Below are positions 1 to 6,341 of a stretch of DNA of 7,464 nucleotides, in pieces; position 1 is the first letter of the stretch, and each line of letters opens with the position of its first letter. This DNA comes from G020354645 sp050053515 (lineage in GTDB: Bacteria > Desulfobacterota > Desulfobacteria > Desulfobacterales > G020354645): the NCBI GenBank assembly GCA_050053515.1, contig JASFTQ010000238.1, positions 1 to 7,464 of the forward strand, written 5' to 3'. The notes beneath the pieces are model-generated. The model was not told where the DNA came from. It did not search any database and was given only the letters and a program-made list of their open reading frames with translations. The position numbers and the translations under genes were made by a program.

Positions 1-600
1 ATGATATAAATTAGTCAGCACCGAATCATCACGGGTGGGTCCGATCAAGCACTTCAGCCACCAGTAGGGGGTATGCAGACTATGGGCATGATGGATGGCC
101 CAGGGGGTTGCACCTTCACGCTTCAGAAGATTGATCAATTCCAACTTTTTGTATATCCGCAGATGTCCCCGGTTTGCATTGATATATTCATTTGAGAGGG
201 CCCAACAGATGCGTTCGGGAAAGTACCGCGGAACACTCACCACCAGGTTACTTCCCGGTTTTAAAACTCGAATGAGTTCTCGAATGGCGGACTGCTCATC
301 GGGGATATGTTCCATGACTTCGGAGCAAATGGCCAGATCAAAGCAATTGTCGTTAAACGGCAGACATCCGACATCTGCGGCTGACAGCGCCCAGTGCCCG
401 TTGCCGTGTTCCGCCAAGGACTCGTGAAATCGGAGTTGTTTTTTGGCTTCAACGAGACTATCCAATTCCAGATCGGCACCAACCGCCAAAACCCCGTCAT
501 ATTGATATGCCCGGCAGGTGTGCCGCCCCGAACCGCACCCAATATCCAGAATTTGGAAACCGGGTTGAATCGACAGGCGTTTAAAATCGACCGTGATCAA
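1..600 (-). CDS. Class I SAM-dependent methyltransferase (3' end cut by window)
   Basis: The 200 residues visible form a Rossmann-type methyltransferase (Methyltransf_11-like). The SAM-binding motif I, LDIGCGSGRH, is at residues 18-27. The acidic residue expected to bind the SAM ribose is D43 in VGADLELD. The post-motif region CFDLAICSEVMEHIPDE is at 86-102, followed by the IRVLKPG strand/turn. The start is TTG at 598-600, preceded by AAAGAGG with a 6-nt spacer. It gives MITVDFKRL, the N-terminus I recall for relatives of this family (M-L/I-TVDF). The gene overlaps the end of the upstream glycosyltransferase by 20 nt, so the two are probably translationally coupled. The pattern PERICWALSNEY, then GHLRIY, then HHAHSLHTPYWWLK recalls methyltransferases that sit beside this glycosyltransferase type in Actinobacteria and Deltaproteobacteria. 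The substrate is unknown, probably a small molecule or lipid-linked glycan (inference). The C-terminus lies beyond position 1. Confidence 0.88.
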   Translation of the reverse strand, partial: MITVDFKRLSIQPGFQILDIGCGSGRHTCRAYQYDGVLAVGADLELDSLVEAKKQLRFHESLAEHGNGHWALSAADVGCLPFNDNCFDLAICSEVMEHIPDEQSAIRELIRVLKPGSNLVVSVPRYFPERICWALSNEYINANRGHLRIYKKLELINLLKREGATPWAIHHAHSLHTPYWWLKCLIGPTRDDSVLTNLYH

Positions 601-1858
601 AAATAGCCTCTTTGTACGCTTGGGCTGTAGCCTCGGCTGCTTTTTGCCAGGTAAAATTCTTTTGCACCCGAACGTATCCGGCATGTCCCAGGGCAGCGGC
701 CCGCCCGGGATCATCCAGGAGCGCCGTAATGGCGTTGGCCAGTGCGACCGGGTCAGCCGGCGGTACCAGCACACCGGCATCTCCCACCACTTCCGGAAGC
801 GCGCCTCCGGTGGTGCTAACCACCGGTACACCGCAGGCCATAGCTTCCCCGGCCGGAAGGCCAAAACCTTCGTAAACCGATGGCACCACGGCAATTGAAG
901 CTCTGGCATATTGCTCAACAAATTCTTGTTCACCGATCCGGCCCGTAAATAAAATAAACTTTTCGATCCCCAGTTGTTCGACACGCTTCACGATGCCGCC
1001 GTTTTTTTTAGGCTTACCGACGACAATGAGCTTGATGTGACGGTTTTTTGCAATCTGAGCCACCGCCTCCAGCAGATAATACAGTCCCTTTAATGCAATA
1101 TCCGCACTGTTTGTAACGATGACGCGGTTTTTTTCGCGGGTGATTGCGGGCTTGGGGCGAAAAGCCGCCGTGTTGATACCGTTGGGTGCGATCCTGAATT
1201 TGTTTGTGGGTATTTTAAATGCCCGGCTGATATCCTCACGGGCACAGTTTGAAACGGTGATAATTTTTGGAAGTGTTCGGGCGACCCGTTTTTGCATCCC
1301 CAGAAATGAATACCAGCGCATGTGTTTCATCTTTTTCCAGGTGGCGGATACACTTCTCATGGCGATCTCACGGTCGACCGTAATCGGATGGTGTATGGTG
1401 GCGACTGTCGGGATGAATTTGCTGATGGCCCAGATGCCATAGGAAAGGCTTTGGTTATCGTGAACGATATCATACTTATCCAACCGGTTTCGCATGATCA
1501 TATAGGCCCTGAGACCGAACAAAAAGGGTTCGGGAAAGCCCATGGTCGAGACCGCCAACCATTCGAAAAGATTTAAGGGATGACAAAGTTCTTTGAGGCT
1601 GGGTACTCTGAACGGGTCGGCAGGATCATACAGATCCAGACAGGGCAATCGCACAACGGGAATGTCGGCATCCAGACAGGGATCGGGAGGCCCGCAAATC
1701 ACCTCCACCTGATGCCCCAAATCCTTCAATGCCCGGCTGAGGTTTTTGAGATAAACGCCTTGACCACCGCTGTGCGGATTGCTTCTGTAACTCAGCAAAC
1801 AAATTTTCAAGGAATCATGGCCATTTACCGGCATCATTTGCCCGACCGCTTTTTGCAC
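581..1858 (-). CDS. Family 4 glycosyltransferase (GT-B fold)
   Basis: A 425-residue retaining GT-B glycosyltransferase, probably cytoplasmic or peripheral to the inner membrane; no membrane helix is evident. The N-terminal acceptor domain begins KICLLSYRSNPHSGGQGVYLKNLSRAL, written here in short form: the GGQG loop is at residues 31-34. The C-terminal nucleotide-sugar domain carries the EX7E motif, EGFGLPAGE, at 330-338, followed by MACGVPVVSTTGG. The sequences VHDNQSLSYG and VATIHHPITVDR are typical of one GT4 subgroup that I recall paired with the downstream methyltransferase. GTG at 1856-1858 is chosen because AGGAGG lies 6 nt before it. ATGs at 1837 and 1834 are alternatives nearer the usual family start. 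The open frame extends to 1996, but that stretch is rich in Arg, Pro and Cys and looks non-coding in this frame. The sugar donor and acceptor cannot be read from the sequence. Confidence 0.9.
   Translation of the reverse strand: MQKAVGQMMPVNGHDSLKICLLSYRSNPHSGGQGVYLKNLSRALKDLGHQVEVICGPPDPCLDADIPVVRLPCLDLYDPADPFRVPSLKELCHPLNLFEWLAVSTMGFPEPFLFGLRAYMIMRNRLDKYDIVHDNQSLSYGIWAISKFIPTVATIHHPITVDREIAMRSVSATWKKMKHMRWYSFLGMQKRVARTLPKIITVSNCAREDISRAFKIPTNKFRIAPNGINTAAFRPKPAITREKNRVIVTNSADIALKGLYYLLEAVAQIAKNRHIKLIVVGKPKKNGGIVKRVEQLGIEKFILFTGRIGEQEFVEQYARASIAVVPSVYEGFGLPAGEAMACGVPVVSTTGGALPEVVGDAGVLVPPADPVALANAITALLDDPGRAAALGHAGYVRVQKNFTWQKAAEATAQAYKEAIFDHGRF
607..613 (-). promoter_or_regulatory. Ribosome binding site deciding the TTG start of the methyltransferase
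   Basis: On the minus strand AAAGAGG lies 6 nt upstream of TTG (598-600). No ATG or GTG near the conserved N-terminus is in frame, so this site supports a TTG start inside the glycosyltransferase 3' end. Confidence 0.6.
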
Positions 1859-1991
1859 GGGTGACCTCCTCAAAAAGAGCTTGAACCGAAATTGCGGACA
1901 CATTGCCCTTCGCGCCCAACATCGGCGGGGCTGCGGGGTAGACTTCCATCCCTGAAGAACCCCAGGCGGTTGCACCGCTAGCGATTTGCAT
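1815..1991 (-). CDS. Candidate 58-residue small protein overlapping the glycosyltransferase start
   Basis: An open frame from ATG 1989-1991 to TGA 1815-1817, in a different frame from the glycosyltransferase and overlapping its start by 44 nt. It begins MQIASGATAWGSSGMEVYP and ends SGRANDAGKWP. Its middle part, VSAISVQALFEEVTRAKSG, could form one amphipathic helix. Composition is protein-like (Gly, Ala, Ser, with clustered charges), while the glycosyltransferase frame over the same DNA is full of Arg, Pro, Cys and Trp, as expected of a shadow frame. A weak AAAGG lies about 9 nt upstream of the ATG. I recognise no family, signal peptide or membrane helix. It could be a real small protein, a leader ORF that couples translation to the glycosyltransferase, or chance. 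A plausible promoter sits so close that its start site would fall on the ATG, which weakens one of the two calls. Confidence 0.4.
   Translation of the reverse strand: MQIASGATAWGSSGMEVYPAAPPMLGAKGNVSAISVQALFEEVTRAKSGRANDAGKWP
1865..1870 (-). promoter_or_regulatory. Strong ribosome binding site for the GTG start of the glycosyltransferase
   Basis: Perfect AGGAGG on the minus strand, 6 nt before GTG at 1856-1858. It is the strongest Shine-Dalgarno in the window and is the reason for preferring GTG over the ATGs at 1837 and 1834. It lies inside the candidate small gene 1815-1991, where the same bases encode Glu-Glu. Confidence 0.65.
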
Positions 1992-1995
1992 TTCA

Positions 1996-2023
1996 ATTAC
2001 CTTTCCCGTGCGGTTTTCGTCAA
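1996..2023 (-). promoter_or_regulatory. Possible sigma-70 promoter for the glycosyltransferase/methyltransferase operon
   Basis: On the minus strand TTGACG (2018-2023), a 16-nt spacer and GGTAAT (1996-2001) match the -35 at 5/6 and the -10 at 4/6. It lies after the pyrB terminator-like hairpin and before the glycosyltransferase. The expected transcript start, near 1988-1990, would leave a leader of about 130 nt before the GTG. Confidence 0.4.
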
Positions 2024-2069
2024 GTTCTTTTGATGGGCAAGGCGGGCGTCCCCAAAATGGCCGCCGTGT

Positions 2070-2095
2070 GAAAACCCGCCATGGGGCTGTGGCGG
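2070..2095 (-). terminator. Possible intrinsic terminator after pyrB
   Basis: On the minus strand, 17 nt past the pyrB stop, CCGCCA (2090-2095) and TGGCGG (2076-2081) form a 6-bp GC-rich stem with an 8-nt loop. The stem is followed by GTTTTC. Stem and T-run are both short, so termination may be partial and some read-through into the glycosyltransferase operon is possible. Confidence 0.5.
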
Positions 2096-2111
2096 ATCAA
2101 ACCGGTCAGGA

Positions 2112-3194
2112 TTACGAAAATTCGTCGAAAATTTCTTGATCGGCCCCGAAAATATATGCAATCAATGCCGCGCGAATCCACATACCGCAACGTTCTTGTC
2201 GCCAGTATGCGGCCCGGGGATCATTGTCCACCCCCACCTCAATTTCATACCGCCTGGGTAACGGATGCAAAATCGCACAATGGGGCTGAATTATTGGGAG
2301 GTGTTGCGTTTTGAAGTGAAACTCCGGAAAGGTGTCGGTTTCGCTGGCTGGATCCTCGGAGTATTCTTTTTGAATTCTCGTCATGTAAATTGCGTCAGCG
2401 ACGGGCATAACGCTTTCGAAATCGGTCGTTTCATGGAAGGGGATGTGGTGCTTGTTCAAAAATTCCTTGATATCATCTTTCATCCTGAATACATCCGGGG
2501 CGACAAAATATAGCGTGACATCCTCGTAATTCTTCATTAAATAACTCAAAGAACGCACTGTTCGGCCGCGCTTCAGGTCACCGACCATGACGATTTTTTT
2601 GCCGTCCATACCCCCGATATTGCGAAATTCTCTTTCAAGGGTGTAAATGTCCAGAAGTGCCTGGGTGGGGTGCTGATCGGGGCCGGAACCGCCATTCAAA
2701 ACGGGAACTGGGCGCTCCGTTTGATTGAGGACCCAGGCCGTTTTTTCTGCAAAACCGGCTTCCGGGTGCCTTGAAATAATTAAATCAACATAGCTCGCAA
2801 AAGTGCGAATCGTGTCCTCCGGCGATTCGCCTTTAACCTCGGAGCTCGTGGACGTGCCCCGGATCTCGGAAATGCTTAATCCGAGTATGTGACAGGCATT
2901 TTGGAAAGAGAGAAATGTTCGTGTCGATGGTTGCACAAAGTAGAGCATCGCGCGTTTATGGGGCAGGAGATGCCTGAGTTTTTTTTGGCCCATTTTCGTC
3001 TTGCCAAACAGCCTGATCGCATCCGCGAGATCACAAAGATAGTTTAAAAATTCTCTGTCAAACTGCTGGGCGTAAATGACATCAAATATACGATTCCTGA
3101 TTTTGAAAAAATCCGATTTTTCATCAACGGATTTGGCATAAAATTCATCCCAGCCCTCGAATTCTTGATGGGTTTGCTCAACCACATTTTCCAT
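2112..3194 (-). CDS. pyrB: Aspartate carbamoyltransferase, catalytic chain
   Basis: Catalyses carbamoyl phosphate + L-aspartate to N-carbamoyl-L-aspartate, the committed step of pyrimidine synthesis, in the cytoplasm. The 360-residue product has the carbamoyl-phosphate loop STRTF at 90-94 and HPTQALLD at 175-182. The flexible loop Ser117 and Lys121 (SSEVKGES) match E. coli Ser80 and Lys84. TRIQKE at 272-277 holds the Arg and Gln that select aspartate, and HPLPRRYEI follows at 310-318. These residues separate it from ornithine carbamoyltransferase, which would show HCLP and an SMG loop. It is about 40-50 residues longer than E. coli PyrB, mostly at the N-terminus. STRTF replaces the usual STRTR. 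ATG at 3192-3194 is chosen because AAGGAG lies 6 nt upstream; an in-frame ATG at 3228-3230 has poorer spacing. No regulatory-chain (pyrI) gene is adjacent. It has its own promoter and looks monocistronic. Confidence 0.93.
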   Translation of the reverse strand: MENVVEQTHQEFEGWDEFYAKSVDEKSDFFKIRNRIFDVIYAQQFDREFLNYLCDLADAIRLFGKTKMGQKKLRHLLPHKRAMLYFVQPSTRTFLSFQNACHILGLSISEIRGTSTSSEVKGESPEDTIRTFASYVDLIISRHPEAGFAEKTAWVLNQTERPVPVLNGGSGPDQHPTQALLDIYTLEREFRNIGGMDGKKIVMVGDLKRGRTVRSLSYLMKNYEDVTLYFVAPDVFRMKDDIKEFLNKHHIPFHETTDFESVMPVADAIYMTRIQKEYSEDPASETDTFPEFHFKTQHLPIIQPHCAILHPLPRRYEIEVGVDNDPRAAYWRQERCGMWIRAALIAYIFGADQEIFDEFS

Positions 3195-3200
3195 TTTACT

Positions 3201-3206
3201 CTCCTT
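3201..3206 (-). promoter_or_regulatory. Ribosome binding site deciding the pyrB start
   Basis: AAGGAG on the minus strand, 6 nt before ATG 3192-3194. The upstream in-frame ATG at 3228-3230 has only a run of G three bases away, so the shorter protein is preferred. Confidence 0.65.
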
Positions 3207-3266
3207 GTCGGCGCAGCGGGTAGGCTCCATGAGCCCCCTGATTAATTTAATTTACTTACCGGAAAG

Positions 3267-3285
3267 CTCGGCCCTATTGGGCGAG
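3267..3285 (-). promoter_or_regulatory. Hairpin at the predicted 5' end of pyrB mRNA
   Basis: On the minus strand CTCGCCC, loop AATA and GGGCCGAG form a 7-bp stem with one bulged C. It starts within a base or two of the transcript start expected from the promoter at 3293-3321. No U-run follows directly, so it looks more like a 5' stabilising structure or protein target than a terminator. Confidence 0.4.
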
Positions 3286-3292
3286 GGGCTTC

Positions 3293-3321
3293 AATATGGC
3301 AAATTTAATCTTGTGTGTCAA
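3293..3321 (-). promoter_or_regulatory. Sigma-70-type promoter of pyrB
   Basis: A perfect -35 TTGACA (3316-3321), a 17-nt spacer and -10 CATATT (3293-3298, 4/6) on the minus strand. The expected start near 3286 gives a leader of about 92 nt before the pyrB ATG. This is the best promoter match in the window. Confidence 0.6.
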
Positions 3322-3371
3322 GAAATGGTATGCCACATTATATTGTATTCTGAATTATTTTTGTTTCGATA

Positions 3372-3468
3372 GCGGCTGGCCTGCGACGAGCTCCCTTCGG
3401 TCTGAGCCCTTCGGCAGTGAGCTCAGGGCCGAACTGCTCAGGGTCGAAGACAGCCGTGTCGAAGCCGC
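3372..3468. repeat. Large imperfect palindrome, REP/BIME-like intergenic element
   Basis: Nested inverted repeats. Outer arms are GCGGCT (3372-3377) and AGCCGC (3463-3468). Inner arms are TGAGC (3403-3407) with TTCGGC (3410-3415), against GCCGAA (3428-3433) with GCTCA (3436-3440), around a 12-nt loop. The core words CCCTTCGGCAGTGAGCTCAGG resemble the Ser-Lys-Asp-type palindromic repeats (CTTCGACAAGCTCAGG and similar) that I recall scattered through many bacterial genomes. It lies between the divergent pyrB and argS genes and codes for nothing I recognise. A short open frame running across it (3296-3556, plus) is judged spurious. Confidence 0.55.
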
Positions 3469-3571
3469 CCACACGGATTCATCTTCGACCTGTGGAATCC
3501 CCATCGAGCGGGAGAGAAACCCCCCCGGTAGAGAGGCTTTTGTTTTTCGGATTTAATGTCGGATCATGCTA

Positions 3572-3600
3572 TTGATGTGCGGCTGATGGAGTGGTATATG
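3572..3600 (+). promoter_or_regulatory. Possible promoter of argS
   Basis: TTGATG (3572-3577, 4/6), a 17-nt spacer and TATATG (3595-3600, 4/6), with an extended -10 TGG just before it. It would place the second intergenic repeat (3616-3647) within a leader of about 135 nt before argS. Confidence 0.35.
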
Positions 3601-3615
3601 ATGAGCGGGCTCAGG

Positions 3616-3647
3616 GTTCAGGGCCCAGGGTTTATATACCCTTGAAC
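3616..3647. repeat. Second intergenic inverted repeat, in the argS leader region
   Basis: GTTCA (3616-3620) pairs with TGAAC (3643-3647), and GGGT (3628-3631) with ACCC (3638-3641) around an AT-rich hexamer. The surroundings (3605-3670) are low-complexity runs of GGGTTCAGGG/GAACGGGGAACCC words. Non-coding. No T-run follows, so it is not an obvious terminator. Confidence 0.4.
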
Positions 3648-3744
3648 GCCGAACGGGGAACCCGGAACCGCTCAATTTCAATCGAAGCAACGTATGTTAC
3701 CATTGATGTTCACATGACAAAACCAGCTGCATAAGGATCATTCC

Positions 3745-5511
3745 ATGTCTGCCGGCGTGCTCAAAAATAGAATTTCTGCAATAATTGCCGAGGCAGCTCG
3801 CAAAGCGTTCGACCAAGTCCCCGATCAGCTTGAAATTGGTTTTCCACCCAGCCCGGAATTTGGTCATTTTGCGGTCGGATGTTTCTCACTGGCAAAACAA
3901 TACCGCAAATCCCCGCCGGAAATTGCGCGTCGGATATCAAACGCAATCGCTGCAGCCGATGTCATACAGGAAGCGAGTTTCTCGGGGCCGTACATTAACA
4001 TAAAAGTCTTGCCCGATGTACTTTTCGGAGAGGTCTGCAGCGAAATATTTTCGACAAACGAGCGCTACGGCGATTCTGCTGTCGGCCGAGGCAAGAGGGT
4101 CATGGTGGAATATTTATCGCCCAATACCAATAAACCGCTGCATTTGGGCCATTTGCGAAACGGCGCCCTCGGCATGTCCGTGTCAAGGTTGCTGGAGGCC
4201 ACCGGGCATGCGGTGGTGAAGGCCATTTTGACAAACGACAGAGGGGTTCATATCTGCAAAAGCATGCTGGCCTGGCAGCGGTGGGGTGAAGGCTCGACCC
4301 CCCAATCGAGCGGGATAAAAGGGGATCACTTTGTGGGCAAATGGTATGTTCGGTTTTCTCAGGAGGCCGAAAAAGATCCGGTGCTTGAAGAGGCTGTCAA
4401 AAAGATGCTGCAAAGATGGGAGGCCGGAGATCCGAAAACCGTGACACTCTGGAAAAATATGAACCACTGGGTTTACGAGGGCTTTTCTCAAACATACCAA
4501 GACTTCGGATTGGAATTTGATGTATTTTATTATGAATCCGATACCTATAAACTCGGCAAAGACGTCATCCAAAAAGGTGTGGAACGGGGGGTTTTTTACC
4601 GGGATGAAAACGGAAACGTGGTATATCCGTTGCCGGTAGAGAAGTTCGGCCGGGAGAAGAGCGGCGACCCCAAAAAAGTGACGGTCTTGAGGCCTGATGA
4701 GACCAGCCTCTACATCACCCAGGATATCGCCACCTCGATTCTAAAGATAGAGGAACAGCGATTGGATTTTTCCATTTATGTGGTTGGCAGTGAACAGGAT
4801 TACCACTTCAAATGCCTCTTTCAAGTTTTAACTGCCCTGGACTATGAATGGGCCCGGGATTGTTATCATCTTTCATACGGCATGGTTTACTTGCCGGAAG
4901 GTAAAATGAAGTCAAGGGAGGGTAAAATAGTCGATGCCGACGACCTTATTGATGAAATTAAGAAATTGGCAGCTGAGGAAATTCGTCTACGCGATCCGGA
5001 CGGACGCCTGGCTCAGGATGAAATTGGCCGAAGAGCCAAGATAATCGGTATCGGCGCGATTAAGTTTTATTTGCTGCGGGTTCGACCAAACCAGAGCATC
5101 AACTTCGATCCGGCCGAATCCATTTCATTTGATGGTTTCACCGGCCCCTATTGTCAGTACGCCTATGCCCGCATATTCGGCATACTTGCCAAAAGCCCGG
5201 GGGGCGCGTCTGATATTCAGCGATGCGATTTTTCCCTTCTCGGCAATACAGAGGAGATATTACTGATTCAGAAGCTGATTGAATTTCCGGAAGAGGTCAA
5301 GGGTGCTGTTCAAGAGTTCAATCCGTCGAAAATAGCCGTGCATGTCTTCAATATCGCCAGAGCCTTTAATCAGTTTTACAACAAGCACCCGGTGCTGCGT
5401 GCACCGAGTGAACAGTTGATTGCAGCCCGGCTGGCCCTCATTCGCGCCACCGCCATCGTTTTAAAAAAAGGGCTGAGCCTTCTGGGAATAGAGGTCTTGG
5501 AGAATATGTAA
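3745..5511 (+). CDS. argS: Arginyl-tRNA synthetase
   Basis: Charges tRNA-Arg with arginine at the expense of ATP, in the cytoplasm. The 588-residue, full-length class I enzyme has an N-terminal tRNA-recognition (Add-1) domain at about 1-90, ending SGPYINIKV. The catalytic core carries SPNTNKPLHLGHLRNG (HIGH signature HLGH at 133-136), and KMKSREGK at 387-394 takes the KMSKS position. A C-terminal DALR anticodon-binding domain covers about 470-588, with the family-typical RAFNQFYNKHPVL (from 539) and an ending in LLGIEVLENM. ATG at 3745 has AAGGA 7 nt upstream, and the N-terminus matches the family. argB follows after 21 nt, suggesting cotranscription. Upstream is the repeat-rich intergenic region shared with divergent pyrB. 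Nothing is missing or unusual in the catalytic motifs. Confidence 0.96.
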   Translation: MSAGVLKNRISAIIAEAARKAFDQVPDQLEIGFPPSPEFGHFAVGCFSLAKQYRKSPPEIARRISNAIAAADVIQEASFSGPYINIKVLPDVLFGEVCSEIFSTNERYGDSAVGRGKRVMVEYLSPNTNKPLHLGHLRNGALGMSVSRLLEATGHAVVKAILTNDRGVHICKSMLAWQRWGEGSTPQSSGIKGDHFVGKWYVRFSQEAEKDPVLEEAVKKMLQRWEAGDPKTVTLWKNMNHWVYEGFSQTYQDFGLEFDVFYYESDTYKLGKDVIQKGVERGVFYRDENGNVVYPLPVEKFGREKSGDPKKVTVLRPDETSLYITQDIATSILKIEEQRLDFSIYVVGSEQDYHFKCLFQVLTALDYEWARDCYHLSYGMVYLPEGKMKSREGKIVDADDLIDEIKKLAAEEIRLRDPDGRLAQDEIGRRAKIIGIGAIKFYLLRVRPNQSINFDPAESISFDGFTGPYCQYAYARIFGILAKSPGGASDIQRCDFSLLGNTEEILLIQKLIEFPEEVKGAVQEFNPSKIAVHVFNIARAFNQFYNKHPVLRAPSEQLIAARLALIRATAIVLKKGLSLLGIEVLENM

Positions 5512-5532
5512 ATCCGCCTGAGATGGACCCAA

Positions 5533-6312
5533 ATGAAGACCAGGATTCTCATAAAAATCGGCGGCAGGGCCTTTGAAGGGGAAACCGGCTTCAAGGAACT
5601 GGCCGCAGCCGTCAAGGCCGATCCATCGGTTGAAATTATCATCGTGCATGGTGGCGGCGCCGAGATTTCGCAAGCGCTCAGGAACGCCGATCGAGAGACG
5701 GTTTTCCTTGACGGCATTCGGGTCACACCGGCTGAAGACATCAAAATTGTTGAAAGTGTTCTATCCGGAACCATCAATCAGCGAATTGCCTCCTGGTTGA
5801 GCATGCATGGTGTGCCCTGCAGACGCATGTCCGGAAAAAAAGATCGTCTTTTTCAGGTCGAGCCGTTAACCCGAGGCGGTCAGGATTGGGGGTTTGTGGG
5901 AAAAATCAAACACGTCAATGCCGAGCCTGTTCTCGATACGCTGCATGACGGACAGGTGCCGGTGATTTCACCCATTGCAGCGGATGCAGCGGGAAACAGT
6001 TACAATGTCAATGCTGATAGTGCCGCCGCAGCTCTAGCCGCTGCCGCCCCTTGTAGCGACCTTGTCTATATCACGGATGTTCCCGGCGTTGTTGTCGACG
6101 AAGAAATTTGCCCCTCACTGACGATCCGCAAAACACAGGCGCTCATTGCCGCTGGGACCGTCACGGGCGGGATGGTAGCCAAAATGGAGTCAGCCATTGA
6201 AGCCCTGAACCGCAACGTGCCCCGGGTTCATATCATCCAATGGCGGGGATCGGACAGCCTGCGGAAAATTGTCAGGCGAGAATCGACAGGCGGAACCACC
6301 CTTCACGCTTAA
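5533..6312 (+). CDS. argB: Acetylglutamate kinase, short form
   Basis: Amino-acid kinase family. The expected reaction is phosphorylation of N-acetyl-L-glutamate with ATP, the second step of arginine synthesis. The 259-residue product matches E. coli ArgB (258) almost without gaps. It has K8 in KIGG, HGGG at 39-42, R63 in DGIRVTPAED, N158 and D162 in YNVNAD, and K217 in GGMVAKMESA; E. coli uses K8, R66, N158, D162 and K217. It lacks the N-terminal helix that, in arginine-inhibited hexameric kinases, precedes the first strand, so feedback inhibition by arginine is less likely (inference). ATG 5533 follows the argS stop by 21 nt with only a weak GAGATGG upstream. The first strand is KIGGRAF rather than the usual K-Y/L-GG-N-A-M. 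LysZ, the kinase acting on LysW-bound aminoadipate, is an alternative, but no LysW gene is visible and the fit to ArgB is better. Confidence 0.82.
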   Translation: MKTRILIKIGGRAFEGETGFKELAAAVKADPSVEIIIVHGGGAEISQALRNADRETVFLDGIRVTPAEDIKIVESVLSGTINQRIASWLSMHGVPCRRMSGKKDRLFQVEPLTRGGQDWGFVGKIKHVNAEPVLDTLHDGQVPVISPIAADAAGNSYNVNADSAAAALAAAAPCSDLVYITDVPGVVVDEEICPSLTIRKTQALIAAGTVTGGMVAKMESAIEALNRNVPRVHIIQWRGSDSLRKIVRRESTGGTTLHA

Positions 6313-6341
6313 TGGGGCTGTTATTCAAAAGTCCACCGCCC

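Noticed and set aside
261..542. 93-codon minus-strand open frame
   Set aside because: Out-of-frame shadow of the methyltransferase, which reads through 1-600 in another minus-strand frame with clear SAM motifs.
1859..1996. 46-residue N-terminal extension of the glycosyltransferase
   Set aside because: Starts at TTG without a good ribosome site, is full of Arg, Pro, Cys and Trp, and precedes a GTG with a perfect AGGAGG.
2112..3194. Ornithine or other transcarbamylase instead of PyrB
   Set aside because: HPLPR, TRIQKE and the Ser/Lys flexible loop fit aspartate carbamoyltransferase; the ornithine-type HCLP and SMG motifs are absent.
3195..3230. 12-residue N-terminal extension of PyrB from the upstream ATG
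   Set aside because: Poor Shine-Dalgarno spacing, and AAGGAG is correctly placed for the ATG at 3192-3194.
3296..3556. 86-codon plus-strand open frame upstream of argS
   Set aside because: Begins inside the pyrB promoter and runs through the palindromic repeat. Its composition follows the repeat, and no domain or ribosome site is visible.
3670..3744. A promoter immediately before argS
   Set aside because: Candidates such as TTGATG (3703 region) lack a matching -10 at acceptable spacing; the pair at 3572-3600 is better.
4183..4572. 129-codon minus-strand open frame inside argS
   Set aside because: Shadow of the arginyl-tRNA synthetase catalytic domain.
5376..5777. 133-codon minus-strand open frame across the argS/argB junction
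   Set aside because: Antisense to two well-supported genes, with low-complexity Ser/Ala composition.
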